From assembly GCA_024195265.1 (NCBI GenBank), contig JAJLRJ010000010.1, forward strand, positions 36,608,126-36,672,125: a stretch of DNA of 64,000 nt. The letters are read 5' to 3'. Numbering within the stretch: position 1 is the stretch's first letter; each line of letters begins with the position of its first letter. The position numbers were made by a program, and so were the translations under genes. The notes under the pieces are model-generated. The model was not told the origin of the DNA, did not search any database, and was given only the letters and a program-made list of their open reading frames with translations. Origin of the DNA: Dendrophyllia cribrosa. Its lineage: Eukaryota; Cnidaria; Anthozoa; Scleractinia; Dendrophylliidae. Positions 1 to 12,800 of the stretch are shown here, piece by piece.

Positions 1-816
1 TTATCAATTTTTGTTGACTTTTGCCAGTCATGTCAAGGTTAACTTTTTAATATTTGAATTCAACACACACAAAAAAATTCATATCTTCAGGCAACCTGCT
101 GTTCTTCCTAAAATAAGTGCCCACCCTTGATTACACATCCACCCTAAAAAGAATTATAAGTGCCCTGCCCTACCAGCCCCTTACTAATGAAAATAAGTTT
201 CAACTTAGAAATAGTGCTTGATGCAAGAAATGGTAAAACATTATATGAAATTTAAAAGGATCACCCCAGGAGGCTGCTTGGTGAGGAAATCACAGGATAT
301 AAACAGTTCTTTGAAGCTTGTACAAAATGTACAAAAGGCCTCTTGAATTTAAGGGAAAATACTTTACAGGGCCGGGATGTTCAAAAGAGGATTAACACCG
401 CCCAGGATTAGCACCAACTTATAATCCAAATCTACATGTTTACTAAGAAGATTCCTGTAAATTCTTTTAAGCCTTTTTAGTTTGACTTTGACTGCTATCA
501 AAATGTTAATAAAAATTACCAGTAACAATGCTTTCAAACAAGACAAACAGAACCTGGATTAACATTTGTACCTGTTTTAGCATGAATTATATACCGGTAA
601 CCTGCTTTCAAACAACTGGGCCCATTAAGTCTTCAGTAAGTTGAATAAATGAATAAAAATACTGTTACTTTGTTAAAGAACTTATTCTTCGAAAGGAATC
701 TTTAATATGCAACATACTAGACTAATATATAAAAACAATTAAACTATAAAAGAATTAATCAACATTCTCAAGCTCAGGAGTTATAAAAAGGTGAGTAATT
801 GATTAACAATACTCAC

Positions 817-3800
817 TATGACTCTCAGCACACAAATCCCGATGCCTGCTGCACTCTCATAGATATACAAAACTTGACCAGGGTCAAAAACCTTTCAAGA
901 AATCAGAAAAAAAACAAAAACAAATCTTTCATTTCATCTGAAAGTGTCTTTAGAAAATATTGCTGCCAACCCCTTGATGACACTGTAGGGGTGGAACCAA
1001 ATGTCTGTGATTCACTTCTGGGAAAAAAAATCTGCTAGGGTTTTAAAGTAATGGCGATCCAATGTGCAACTGATTTATGGGATTTTTAGTCTTTGACTAA
1101 CTGGTAAAATGGTTTGGGTTTAATTTTGGCTTTAAAATGTTTCCCAGATTGCACTTAATACTTACAGCAGCTTCATAGAAGAAGAGGACGGCAAAACATA
1201 CTGTGTACACTGTACCAAAGATGCTCAGCTTGATTTGACCAGATGAACTGATACGCCCTCTGCAGACAAACCGTTCAATCACTCAAAGTAAGATTTACTA
1301 GTTAATATATATTACGACTCTTTATCGCCCACTCTGTCAACTACAGTGCACTCTGTCTAAGCTAGACACCCTCGGGACCATCTCTAGCTGTGTGCCTAAG
1401 AGGTGTCCGCCTTATAGAGAGTTCAGTTGCAGGCAAACAAGTGATAGTCGGCCAGGACCAGCAACTGATGTCCACCTTAGAGAGGTGTCCGCTCTGAGAG
1501 AGTTGACTGTAAAACAGGTGCTGTTTTATGACCATCAATGCTTCTGAATACTTAGAGGGATACTTTCCCGCCGAAATAAGCAAAATTAATTGTGTTTACT
1601 TTTATTTCCATGTTATGCCACCAAATATACAACTAAATTAGGTAAAAAGATTCTATAGAGCAAAACGGGAGCGGTAGTTTGGAGAAAACGTGCAGGATTA
1701 CAAGGATGGAAGTGGATTACAGTCTATCGATTTTGATTTCGTCACAGGCGGTCAAGAAATCAAAGTTTTCATTCTGTTTTTTTTTTTCTTCCTATTTTAA
1801 GATAAGAAAGTAAGATTAAAGCAAGCTTCTGGCCATAATGATTGAAAAGATGATAATTTACATGTATTTTAGCCAGGACAGTGGCCCTTTAAAGTTTCAC
1901 TGCAAATAAAATATATTACACTTGAACAAGTAGATGCAAATATTTGAATTTGAAACATTACAAAGTCGCCCTCCTGGTACTAAATGCCTGATTATGTTAA
2001 GAAAGTGAAGTCTTTTGACACTTTCAATCATAAACTTAATACTTTTTCAACATGCTTTTTAGCTTCGTCAATTTTAACTTATCTTATTCATATTGCTGAT
2101 ATCTTTAAACATCTTAAAATATTTTCAACTATAACTTATTTAGCACTGCTGGCTTATACCGTTCTGAAAAATATGCACCTTGGGATCAATGAGAAAGGGC
2201 ACTTAACAAATCTATTTATTATTAAATTATTTATTTATTATCATTACAATATCATCCAGGTTTTCTCTACCTTGTAACAGTCCACCCTTTTGCCATCAAA
2301 ATTAACATTATAAGAAATACCACATGGGAAATAAAATGACTGCCACGTCCTGTAATGGAAAATGAAACATGAATTAACCCATTGACACCTGAGGATTTTT
2401 ACGTTTTTGAGTGATTTTCTGCATACACACGCCCCATAGGATTTCGTGACTTCATATTTGGAGTTACCATTGAAAGTGCTGCTGTCCTAAAACACTGAAG
2501 GCTCGAGTTTACTGGAAACGTCATTGTGACGATCTCATTTTGCTTGGTTGATTTGCAATAAAGGGTCCAATATGAATTATCTACGATTTTTGGTAAGTTC
2601 ACAGCCATTTTTCATCTCTAGTAGCTTCCTGTTGAGCATCATTAAGCTTGGAGGTAGTTCAGAGTCCACTTCTCAATGAAGCGAGTTAGGTGTTGTACTT
2701 TGTTTACGAATTTGGCTCATTGCTCGTTAAACTGGAAAAATGGCCGCCTGGAAACGAAGTAGCTTTGGGACTCGACTCTGGATGAATTTCTCGACCTACC
2801 GCGGCATATTTTGGAAGTTGCGACCACAGGAGAACACAACAAGCGTGAAATTTCGGCGGTGGGTCAGAGTGGCTGTGGACTTACTACCGAAATCACTAAA
2901 CCGTTAGCACCCCGTAAAAAACGATCGATCGCATATGAATTTTGAGCTTGCTCACGTGACCATTTGGAGCGCCCAAATTGGTCACGTGACATTTCGGCGG
3001 GTTGGGTTCAGAAACAGAAACAAAAGAAACAGAATGTCACGTGACCAATTTGGGCGCTTCAAATGGTCAGGTGAGCAAGCCCAAAATTCAAATGCGATCG
3101 ATCGTTTTTTCCGGGGTGCTAACAGTTTAGTGATTTCGGTAGTAGTATATATATGAAAAGTGTGGAGGACGGAATGGACGCTGTCGAAAAATCTCTTTAT
3201 TTCCCAGCATGCAGTGCGGTGGTGATGTTGAAAATCGAGGCAAGGTGAGTATGCACTAGAATAAGAAGCTGTAGTTCGGCCCGAGCAACGAATAAGAGCA
3301 AAAAAATTCACTGCTAAGCTAGGACTAGGACTGAATTTTGCTGTAAATGTTGACTTTTGGGTTTGCCACGATGATTTGAATAAAAAAAACTAAGGGCAAA
3401 AACGTGATTTTTGTTGTTTTTCTATGACGTTATAAACGGTAATTTTTGTTATTGTCCAAATTCAAACGCTGATATTCTGCAAAAATCGCCGACTTTTTTG
3501 GGTTTATCAGGTATCTCAATTTGAAAGACTTTCTAGTCAATGCTCACAACTGCTAGTTAAGGCAATGTTCACACGATTGAGAAAGTTACAATTTTTTAAA
3601 GCAGTGGAGTCTTGTACGGGTGGTTACAGGCGGTTCAGGTGTCAATGGGTTAATCTTAGGTTATAAATATAACAAATTCCTTTGTCATATCTTTGCAACT
3701 GTTTTTCTCATGCACAAACCGCAATAATTTTATTGTACTGTACTTAAACACCTAACCAACAAGCCATATGTACAGTAGGTTCAAATCCCATTCCAGCCGG

Positions 3801-6800
3801 GATACTAGGAGCTTAATACATCCATGACAGTGACTGCAATGATCTCATTATTATTAAAACAACAATACTAGACAACAATGCTATGGATCAGCAGAAAGGC
3901 TGGCAGAAGTTAGTCAAAAGCATCCGAGCGCGCTTAAACAGATAACGATGACTAGTCTTAATTACTGAAAATAATGAATCTGCACATCCTTTGTTGTTCT
4001 CTGCACAACTACAACATGTGCCTCTGATTCAAAAATGGCTTGGTTACCAAGACTTTACGAATGCTGGTGCTATTTCTGAATCAAATGACATGTTTTTCAA
4101 GCTTTGCCCATCAAAACTTTATTATTATTTTCGTAAACTTCATTTAGTCTATAACCAGTCCCTTGTCTTAAAGGGACACAATCCCGCTGAAATAAGAAAA
4201 TTTCACTTTCATTATTTTCTGTTGGAATTATTGCCAAATGCAACCAAATATTTAACTTAATTTGATAGATTCTTCAGAGCAAAACGCAAGCAGTAGTATG
4301 GAGATAAGTGCAGGATTGCAAGGATAGAAGTGGATTAAAGTTCATGAAATTTGATTTTGTGACAGGCTGTCAAGAAATCACATGACTCACAGTTACAGTC
4401 AACAGATTGTCATTCACAGCCTATATTTCCACAATTCCTTTGAAACTAAGAAAATCTCAGTTGTATGGGTACTTCTTATATACCAGTAATGTATTTTATG
4501 TACAACAAGAGGCTACCCATAGCCTATACTCGTACCGGTAATGTACGTTACTCGTGGGGAACACTTACGTAACAAAACAACAGGCAAATAAAACTAAAAT
4601 TAGTTTCGCTTCTGCTTGCATGCGTGCGTATTCCCGTACCCAGAACTAATGAGATGCACAAATAACAGGGTCCGAAATTAACTTTTTTACGTGGGTGCCA
4701 AGTGGCGACTAAGCAAAATTTTTTGGTCGCCAAGTGGCAAAGTCTGGTCGCCAAAAAAAAAAAGAATTCGGCAAAATTTTCGCTTGACAGTGGAACACAA
4801 AAAATACGCCCTTGTCAGAGAAGTTTCTTCTCTCGAAACAATGGTCCGACCTGTAATAATGACGAGAGAAAGGCAAAAAGATCGTAAACGGCCAATTAAT
4901 CGTAAACAACAGACAAAACTCTCAACGATTGGGCCCACGTATTGTGTCATGTGGCTATCACTTTGGTTGAAACGGAAAGGTTTCATTGATAGATACAGTT
5001 CCAATTCCGCGATGAGTGCTTTAGCCCCTTCTTCATCTCTGGAGCGCAATAAATTTTGTACTGAGTTAGCATGCGCAGAGCACCAGGAATCGTAACATTT
5101 TCATGACATTTTCATCGCAAAATTAAGAACGCACATGGTTTAATACGAAGGATTCCAGTTACGAAATGTGCCCACGGTAAGATGGTCAGAGGAAACCGCT
5201 GAAACAATATGGCGGCTGCTAAAATTCGTACAAGTTGCAGTGCGCGGGAGTGCGCGGATTACAACTGTTGTGTTTTTACCCTAAATTCATTTCTCTGGAG
5301 GTTATAAATGTCGAAACAAACAAAGCGTAAGTTGCTTGCTGGAAGCCAGCCATGAAATTTTTATTTACCTTGATACATTGGAGTGGACGTTGAAAACATT
5401 GAGAAGACAAATTACACGCCGACTGGCGACTAGCCTTGAAATTCTGGTCGCCAACACTCAATTTTTAGGCGCATTGGCGACCAGCTGGTCGCAATTTCGG
5501 ACCCTGAATAAGACACGAAAACAAAAAGAATAAAAAGAAAAACGGAGGGCAAATTTTACCTTGTTACCGTATCCGTCACGAGTAAACAGCAACAAACAAT
5601 AAAACCCAAATTTGTTTCGCTTTTGCTTGCAAAACGACACCGACTACATCGAATCCCAAGTACCGTGGGCTCAAAATTTCTCACAGTGCATGCGTGCGTA
5701 TTCTCGTACCCAGATCTAACGCAATGCACAAAAGTAGATACGAAAACACGGACAAAAACAAGGAGAAAAACGCAGGCCAATCCTTAACTCGTTGCCGTAC
5801 CGGCACGAGTAATGAGTAATGCTTACCTACTACTTTTAAGCCATATGTTTCAAATCCACTCTTTCCAAACTTCTGGTAGTATATGATGTAAAACATTAAG
5901 CTTACAACTGCAAAAACAGCAATAAAATGGCAATATTACAGAAAATAAATTTCAATTTGGTTATTTTATACAATTTTTTTTTTTTTGCCATAAAAAGTAC
6001 AATCATGAAATTACAATTTAAAACACTGAAGGAAGACCTTTCAGAACGCACTACAGCTAATGAGTGAGACTTTGGACACAAACTAGAGCTTTTATAGCCA
6101 GACATACGTCTTGACCTCGGCCAATGGAGAATTGCATACCATAGTAAGTAATGAATTCGTGTAGCGCTCAAATAGACATGAATGGGAATATTTATAGTAC
6201 TAGCCATACAGAACGGATGATATAAATGTACTAGACAGTGATGCAACAGGGCTAGGTGAATGACAATTGTACTCCATTGTACATTGGCGACAATAAAGGC
6301 TTGTACATTGCGAACATCTGCGTAACACGAGTTATGTATCAACAATAACAACCCAACGGGGGCCTAGAGCGTCACGCTCCATTAACTGCGCTTTACAGTC
6401 TAACAGTAAAGCTTTATTTACAATACATATAGGAAAATGTATCATAAATAATAATTATTTATGATACATTTTATTTGCTTAATGGACCATCTGAGGATCA
6501 GACTTACAAAAATGATGAAAACCAAGCTTATTACAAGAATAAATTGGGAGTCCAAACAGAACAAAAGACTGCTGCAGGGAGGTGGTTATAATGCATGTTC
6601 ATGATATAATGGTAGCCATTTATAAATGTAGGCTTAATCTCACCTTCAAAGGTAACTGAAGCCATAAATAGCTTGAATGAAAAGTGAAAAAGTCTTCGAT
6701 CGGCAAGTAGTTCTGCAATAATAATAATTATAATTCAATTTACAGTGTGCATATTACATGTGAAATATATGTTTGTATGTGCATTACAAAGTTAAAAAGT

Positions 6801-9800
6801 GTCCGCTTGCACCCTTGCCCCCTCCACCAATGCCCACGGCATTTATAGTGAAGGCGTTTTTTTTTGTTCGCATCATGTCAAAAACAAAAAAGCTATAAAC
6901 AATACAAGATTTCTTTTTGTTTTCTTTTATTCTATTCTTTTCTAACCATGTAGGTACTGCTATTCTTTTTGATTACTTCTTGTTAGTATCGTACTACAAA
7001 ATATTTTTTGTCTATGGCTTATTAAACTTTATTTCAAAATGTCATCTTTTTTAGTTAGGGCCTGGTCGCACTACAGTCAAAAACAAAAATTAGCCCGTGC
7101 AAAATGACATAAAAACAAAAACATTCCACAAAAAGCGTGTCCCACCGGAGTGGTTTCTTTTGTTTTCCTCGATTTTTGCACGGGCAGATTTTTGTTTTTG
7201 ACTGTAGTGCGACCAGGCCCTTAGTTTGTAATGCAATATGCAAATAATAATTATAATAAAAAAAATTAAAAAGTATCAAGTGATAGTAGAAAATTAATAT
7301 ATAAAATATAAAAATACAGCAAACAAGTATGCAAGTATCAACAATATTAAAAATATATAAGAAAACAGTCCATGGAATAAATGCTATAAATTTAAGAAGA
7401 TGCAGATTTAAAAGTATCTAGTAAATTATTAATGTCTCGTATCATGCTCGGAAGTCAATTCCAAAGTTTAGGAGCTGTGAACTGAAATGCTCTATCCCCT
7501 AGCACTGCCTAGAACGAGTGATAAATTTTTGTAAACGAAGACTACCGGTATATCTTGAGTGTTTAACAACCAAAAGTAACTCATGTAGGTTCATTACTTA
7601 AAAGTAAAAAATTTAAACAAATAGAATCATTTCATTTCTTGAAAGAATACCTTCTTGACTTTGGTTGAAGTTTTTCACTGGTTATAACAAGGTCAAGTTT
7701 AATTTTACAAAAAAAAATGCAAATGATCTAAGATAGGTAAATGTTGTGAAGCAGACAATTGCAGGGGAAACAGGGCTGTCTTTTATTAAGCTTTTAAGAA
7801 GCCACAAGAAAAGCAGCTTGTCAGAAAACAAACAGTCTTCCATGCTTCTTGTCTTTAAGTCATTTTTAAACTTTGAGTGGCTGGTCATCTTTTTAACTGT
7901 AGTTGCCAGCCATAATAGGCATGGGAACCACTCAGGATCCACTCGGAATCGTCTGAGAAGAGACATCTGCACTGGAGGTCAGGGTTTAAATCAATTACTC
8001 GGTTTGTTTTATGTTAATGCAAGAATGTGATGGTTCATAAAGACAATAATTCCTAATTTATTATTTCATTTGTTTTAATCTTGTCACCCATCTGCTAATT
8101 TAAAAACATTTCACATTGCACTAAAAAAACATACTTACTTGCTACATATACACAAAGTAACCATATGATGATAAATACAACAAAGAAAACTATGTCCATT
8201 GTTAGAATATCTGACAAAAAAGGAAAAGAAAAGGCAACATCTTTAGATATATAATTCATGGATTAATAAATCGGGTTAAACGTTTGAAATCATAGATTTA
8301 CATGGTCCCTACATATCACGGTTGGAATAAAACATACATACATCGCTCATCAGCTGAAAAGTGTTTTCCCCACGCATTGTCTCCATTTGTCATTTCTAAT
8401 CTGTACTTCATTACTAATCCCTGAAATGACATACATTGTAATTAGAGCAGTTTTCAATTGACTGTCGAAAGTAATTACACAATTGCTTTGGTTTTGCATT
8501 GCTACGCTTTGTGATTGGCTAAAAAATCTCGCGCCACTTTCTCGACCAATCAGAAGTAAAACCAAAACCAATCGTGACTTGCTCGCACGCGTTTTCCCGC
8601 GCTTGGCGCCCGCGACATGTAATTGCTTCGAGCTCTGATTGGGTCATTGGATTGTTTACGACTGCTGTGATTGGTCAGAGTAATTACTTTGGTTTTGGTT
8701 TTACGACACTCAATTGAAAACTGCTCTAGTTACATCAAGTTAGTTACACTGTACAGTACATGACAAGTAATAAAAATATCTACAGTGGAATCCCGTCATG
8801 TACGACTACACCACTAATACCACCGACAGTTTGTTAATAGGACTGGCCACCTCATTATTAGGTAAGGTAAAGGTGCACACAAGCCACAGGTGACCCACAC
8901 GGATGATTAAGGCCACAGGTGACCCACACGGATGATTAAGTAATGCTCCACATGAGAACTATGGTAAACTTCATTGTTCTGCGGCATTGGCTCTTTCCCA
9001 CATAGTATATCTTTGGTTTCAAGAATAGAGGAGGAGCCGATGGTTTAAAATTGAAGAGGTGAGTGGAATAAATCCCTAAGTGAATTCTGAATCTAGCAAT
9101 TGATCACAAGTCACTTAGGGCTTTATTCCACTCACCCCTTCAATTATATTTCATTATAAAAATAAAGAAAATCCATTTGCGTCAAATAAATTTTCGGTCC
9201 AGACCAAAAAATCCTCTGTGGTAGGGGTACAGATATTTTCTAGAAAAACAATTAAAGCAATGCAGATTGCAACTTGAAGAGAAAGAAAAGAAGTGCTCTT
9301 TGTACATACTTTTTTACCAATTTTTCAGATGTTCCTGCACATAACCACACCCCTGATTTGGAATTTTGAAAACTGTGGGTAAAACAAGCCTACCTTAGTT
9401 GATTCACAATTACTAAGCGCGATATACCACCATCTCTCACGATCTGACTTGAATTTGCGATCCCCTAAAAATGATAAAAAATGCCAGACTGAGTTCATTC
9501 TTAAGGGAATAGTAAACACAACCGAGTGCGTTGTTGAGTTACATGTATGTGGGAATTTTAAAAAATTCATGTGGCATGTATGTGGGAATTTTAACCCATT
9601 CGCTCCCATGCGATTTATCAGTTTTTAAACAATAATCAATGTGAATCACGGAACGATAATAACCTGAGCAATGCGCACAAGAATAAGAGCGAACACAGGC
9701 TTGAAAAAACAATATCTCCTTAGTCTAGAATAATTAGTGTCAATGATTTTCGAATAAAAAACATCAGTTGTGTATGAAAAATAGCCTGAAAACCTAACCC

Positions 9801-12800
9801 GAAAGTCAAAATATCAAAAATTACGCAGACATTTTGGATTTTGCGATGCGTGGAAAATTATAACTGCAAAATGAAAATCCGGTTTTGTTTACAAAAGATC
9901 TCTTTCCAGATGAATTACTCAAATCCACATTCAAAAATGTTATTTCTTTACCGTATTTTTCCAGGAAAACTTGAAAATTCTTAGAAAAGTCTGCCGCTTC
10001 GAGTGTAAATTCTAAAGGAAGACATGCCCTCATTTTGCGATAAATGGATGGTGATCCTCAAAGGACAATTTCATCGCTTTCAGACATCTTACCACCACTT
10101 TAAAGGCATAAAAATCTTCTTCAGGACTTTTTCTTTCCATTTCGAAGTCTTTAAAGGCGTGTTTTCATTCCGGTTAAAGACAGTCAGAGGGCCAATAACT
10201 AAAATCAACCAATCAGAATGCTTTATTTATATTGCCGGTCAATATTCTTTAAGTATTGGACCAGGCATTGTCCTGACTGATCCCACGTGATCCTCCCACT
10301 GGCAGGAGTCGTGTGATTAATCTCTTATTAACCAAGCTTGCGCAGGACTGTACTAGCAGAATATCAGCCCCTCTGTCTTTTTTGTATGAACCTCACTGTG
10401 CTCAGTTTGTACTGTCAAGACCTTGGGCCGATATTCTCCCATTATGGCCCTCACGCTTGGTCAATAAGATATATGAAGATGTCGGAGCATGTCCAACCTA
10501 TGTCGAATTTGAGACCTTTTTTTTTCGCGCTCATTTTGCCTCATTTTTGGCATGTAATCTACAAATTAATTGCAAAAAATTGTTCAGAATTTTTTTTATG
10601 CTGTTAGTTTCCGTCGTTTTAGAGAAATAACGTATGCAAAAAACAAAAATTTTTTTTTTCTGTTGAATCCCGCTCGAGAAAATGAATCCCAAAGTTTACC
10701 CGAATTTCTCGATTTTATGCTGAGGTTTTTTCACTTCAGATGGCCAAGTTTGGGCCCGTGCCGCTAAATCCCGCTCAAGAAAAATTTATCCCAAAGTTCG
10801 TTCCCTCAAAATCGCTTCATTTTTATCGCCGATGGTCAGCAAAGGTGTCGCAAAGCATGTCGGGATACCAATGGCGACATCGAGCACGGAATGCCCACCG
10901 AAACAAAATACGGAAAATATTATAAGTCTCGAAGCACTTCGGATATCGGGCATTTCGACTACGGCACGGGATGGCAAATGGGCCACAACTCACAACACTG
11001 CCCCTTTTCTGATCCGAAGTGATTCCAGACTTTCCCACCGGCTCCGTCTTGCCAACCAACGTCTATTTTCACCTCAAGCGCGAAATGGCGATTTAGACAC
11101 AGGGTGGGACAAGAAACACGACTTGTTTCTTTGAGAGGTGCTAGAGACTTACAGATTTCAGGACTTAATGATGTCCTTCCATCACCGGACGGGCCTCAAA
11201 CATACACACGCTACGGACGATGTGTTAACCGAAGCGAACTCGCGATCAATAAGCGAGCCAGGCGCGCGTAAATAGCGGTATTTTTGTTCAGGTTGTTGGC
11301 ACTGGTCAAGAGCATTGCGGTCGCATAGTCTCACGGCCAATCTGCTTTTAATGGCGTCGTTTTGGAGCACGTTTCGTACAGTTTTGGAAGGAACTACGCT
11401 CGGATGTACGGTCAAATCACTAGAGGGCCAGAACTCATCTTTCTTCAGGTAGTTTAGTTTAGTTAATTTCACTTTTCATATACGTTTTTTTCTCTAAGAT
11501 GACAGGAAAACCAGCATACAAATTTCTGAACAATGTTTTGAAGTTAATTTGTAGGTCACATGCCAAAAATGAGGCAAAATAAGTGCGAAAAGACAATAAA
11601 AGGTCTGAAATTCGACATAGGTTGGTAATGCTCCGGACGCTTTATATATAATGAACTAGATCTGACCAATCATAGCATGAGCATTTCTTTGAACATTTTA
11701 TGAGGTTGAATAATGGTTATCTATGGTAATTATACATTTCCATGACATGTATGATAGAATGTGTTGGTTCATTTGTTGTACTCTCCACCAACATAACCCA
11801 TGAATGTTCACAGATAAAAGAAAGATTACAAGCCCTTCTAATTTAGTATTAGTAATACGGTGTACATGTAATGTACATGTAAAAGACAAGACCAATGGCT
11901 TAACCCTTTTACTCCCAGAGTCAATTATGAAGACATATAGTGTAGTTCTAACTTTTGAGTTTGTTAATGAAATCCTATGGTGTGACCATTCAAATGAAAC
12001 CTCTTTGGCAGTACTTTTGCATGATATGGTACCATTTGTTTTAATATTTTACAAAATGAAATTTGGGGTGCTTCTTGAATTTTGATATTTAGCACTCTTG
12101 GAAGTCAAAGGGTTAAAGCCATGTTCTATTTATTGTTATAACATAGCTAGCAGAGCCGCGCAATCAAATTCAGTATATGTAAGTGTGCTCAAAATCCCGA
12201 TAGTGCACGCTGATAGCGTGAGCAAATCGCTTCGCCAGAATTCCGTTGGATTTGATGCCCAATTCCACCGGCTATGTTATAAAACAATTGGTTCATGCTT
12301 TTAGCTATGGAGTTATGGAGCACGCGGGAAATTTGGAGAGCTCTCCAAACTTCCCACATGCTCCATAACTCGATAGTACACGCTAAAGCATGAACCAATT
12401 GTTAAATTTAATAATAATTTCTTACCATCACAAACTAGGTATCTTGTAGCCAATATTTCCTTCTCTTTGCATCCAGACCATATATAATTGGTTGTAAGGT
12501 TAATGACCTGGTTATTTCCTCTGTATACTTTGTCTTCTCTATCAATGCATTTCTGTCGAAAAACAAAAAACAGATGTGTCGCGGGTGCATGAGCAAAAAG
12601 ACACTTCATTCTATTAAACAATAATGATGACACTTAATTAGTTCTCCGGTCTTTATTTAGGACGTGGCTTATAAATAAATACATAATACATGTATGTAAT
12701 CTTTATACAGGGTGCATTCGTCATGAATGTGGTTTTCAGAACAGCCCTGTTAAAAGCAATAAAATACAGTTTACAAACAGCAAAACAATATGTGGTAAAA

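Noticed and set aside
4687..5095. Overlapping 120- and 134-codon frames on both strands
   Set aside because: They fall in a transposon relic with CAGGGTCCGAAATT ends and encode low-complexity Lys/Arg sequence.
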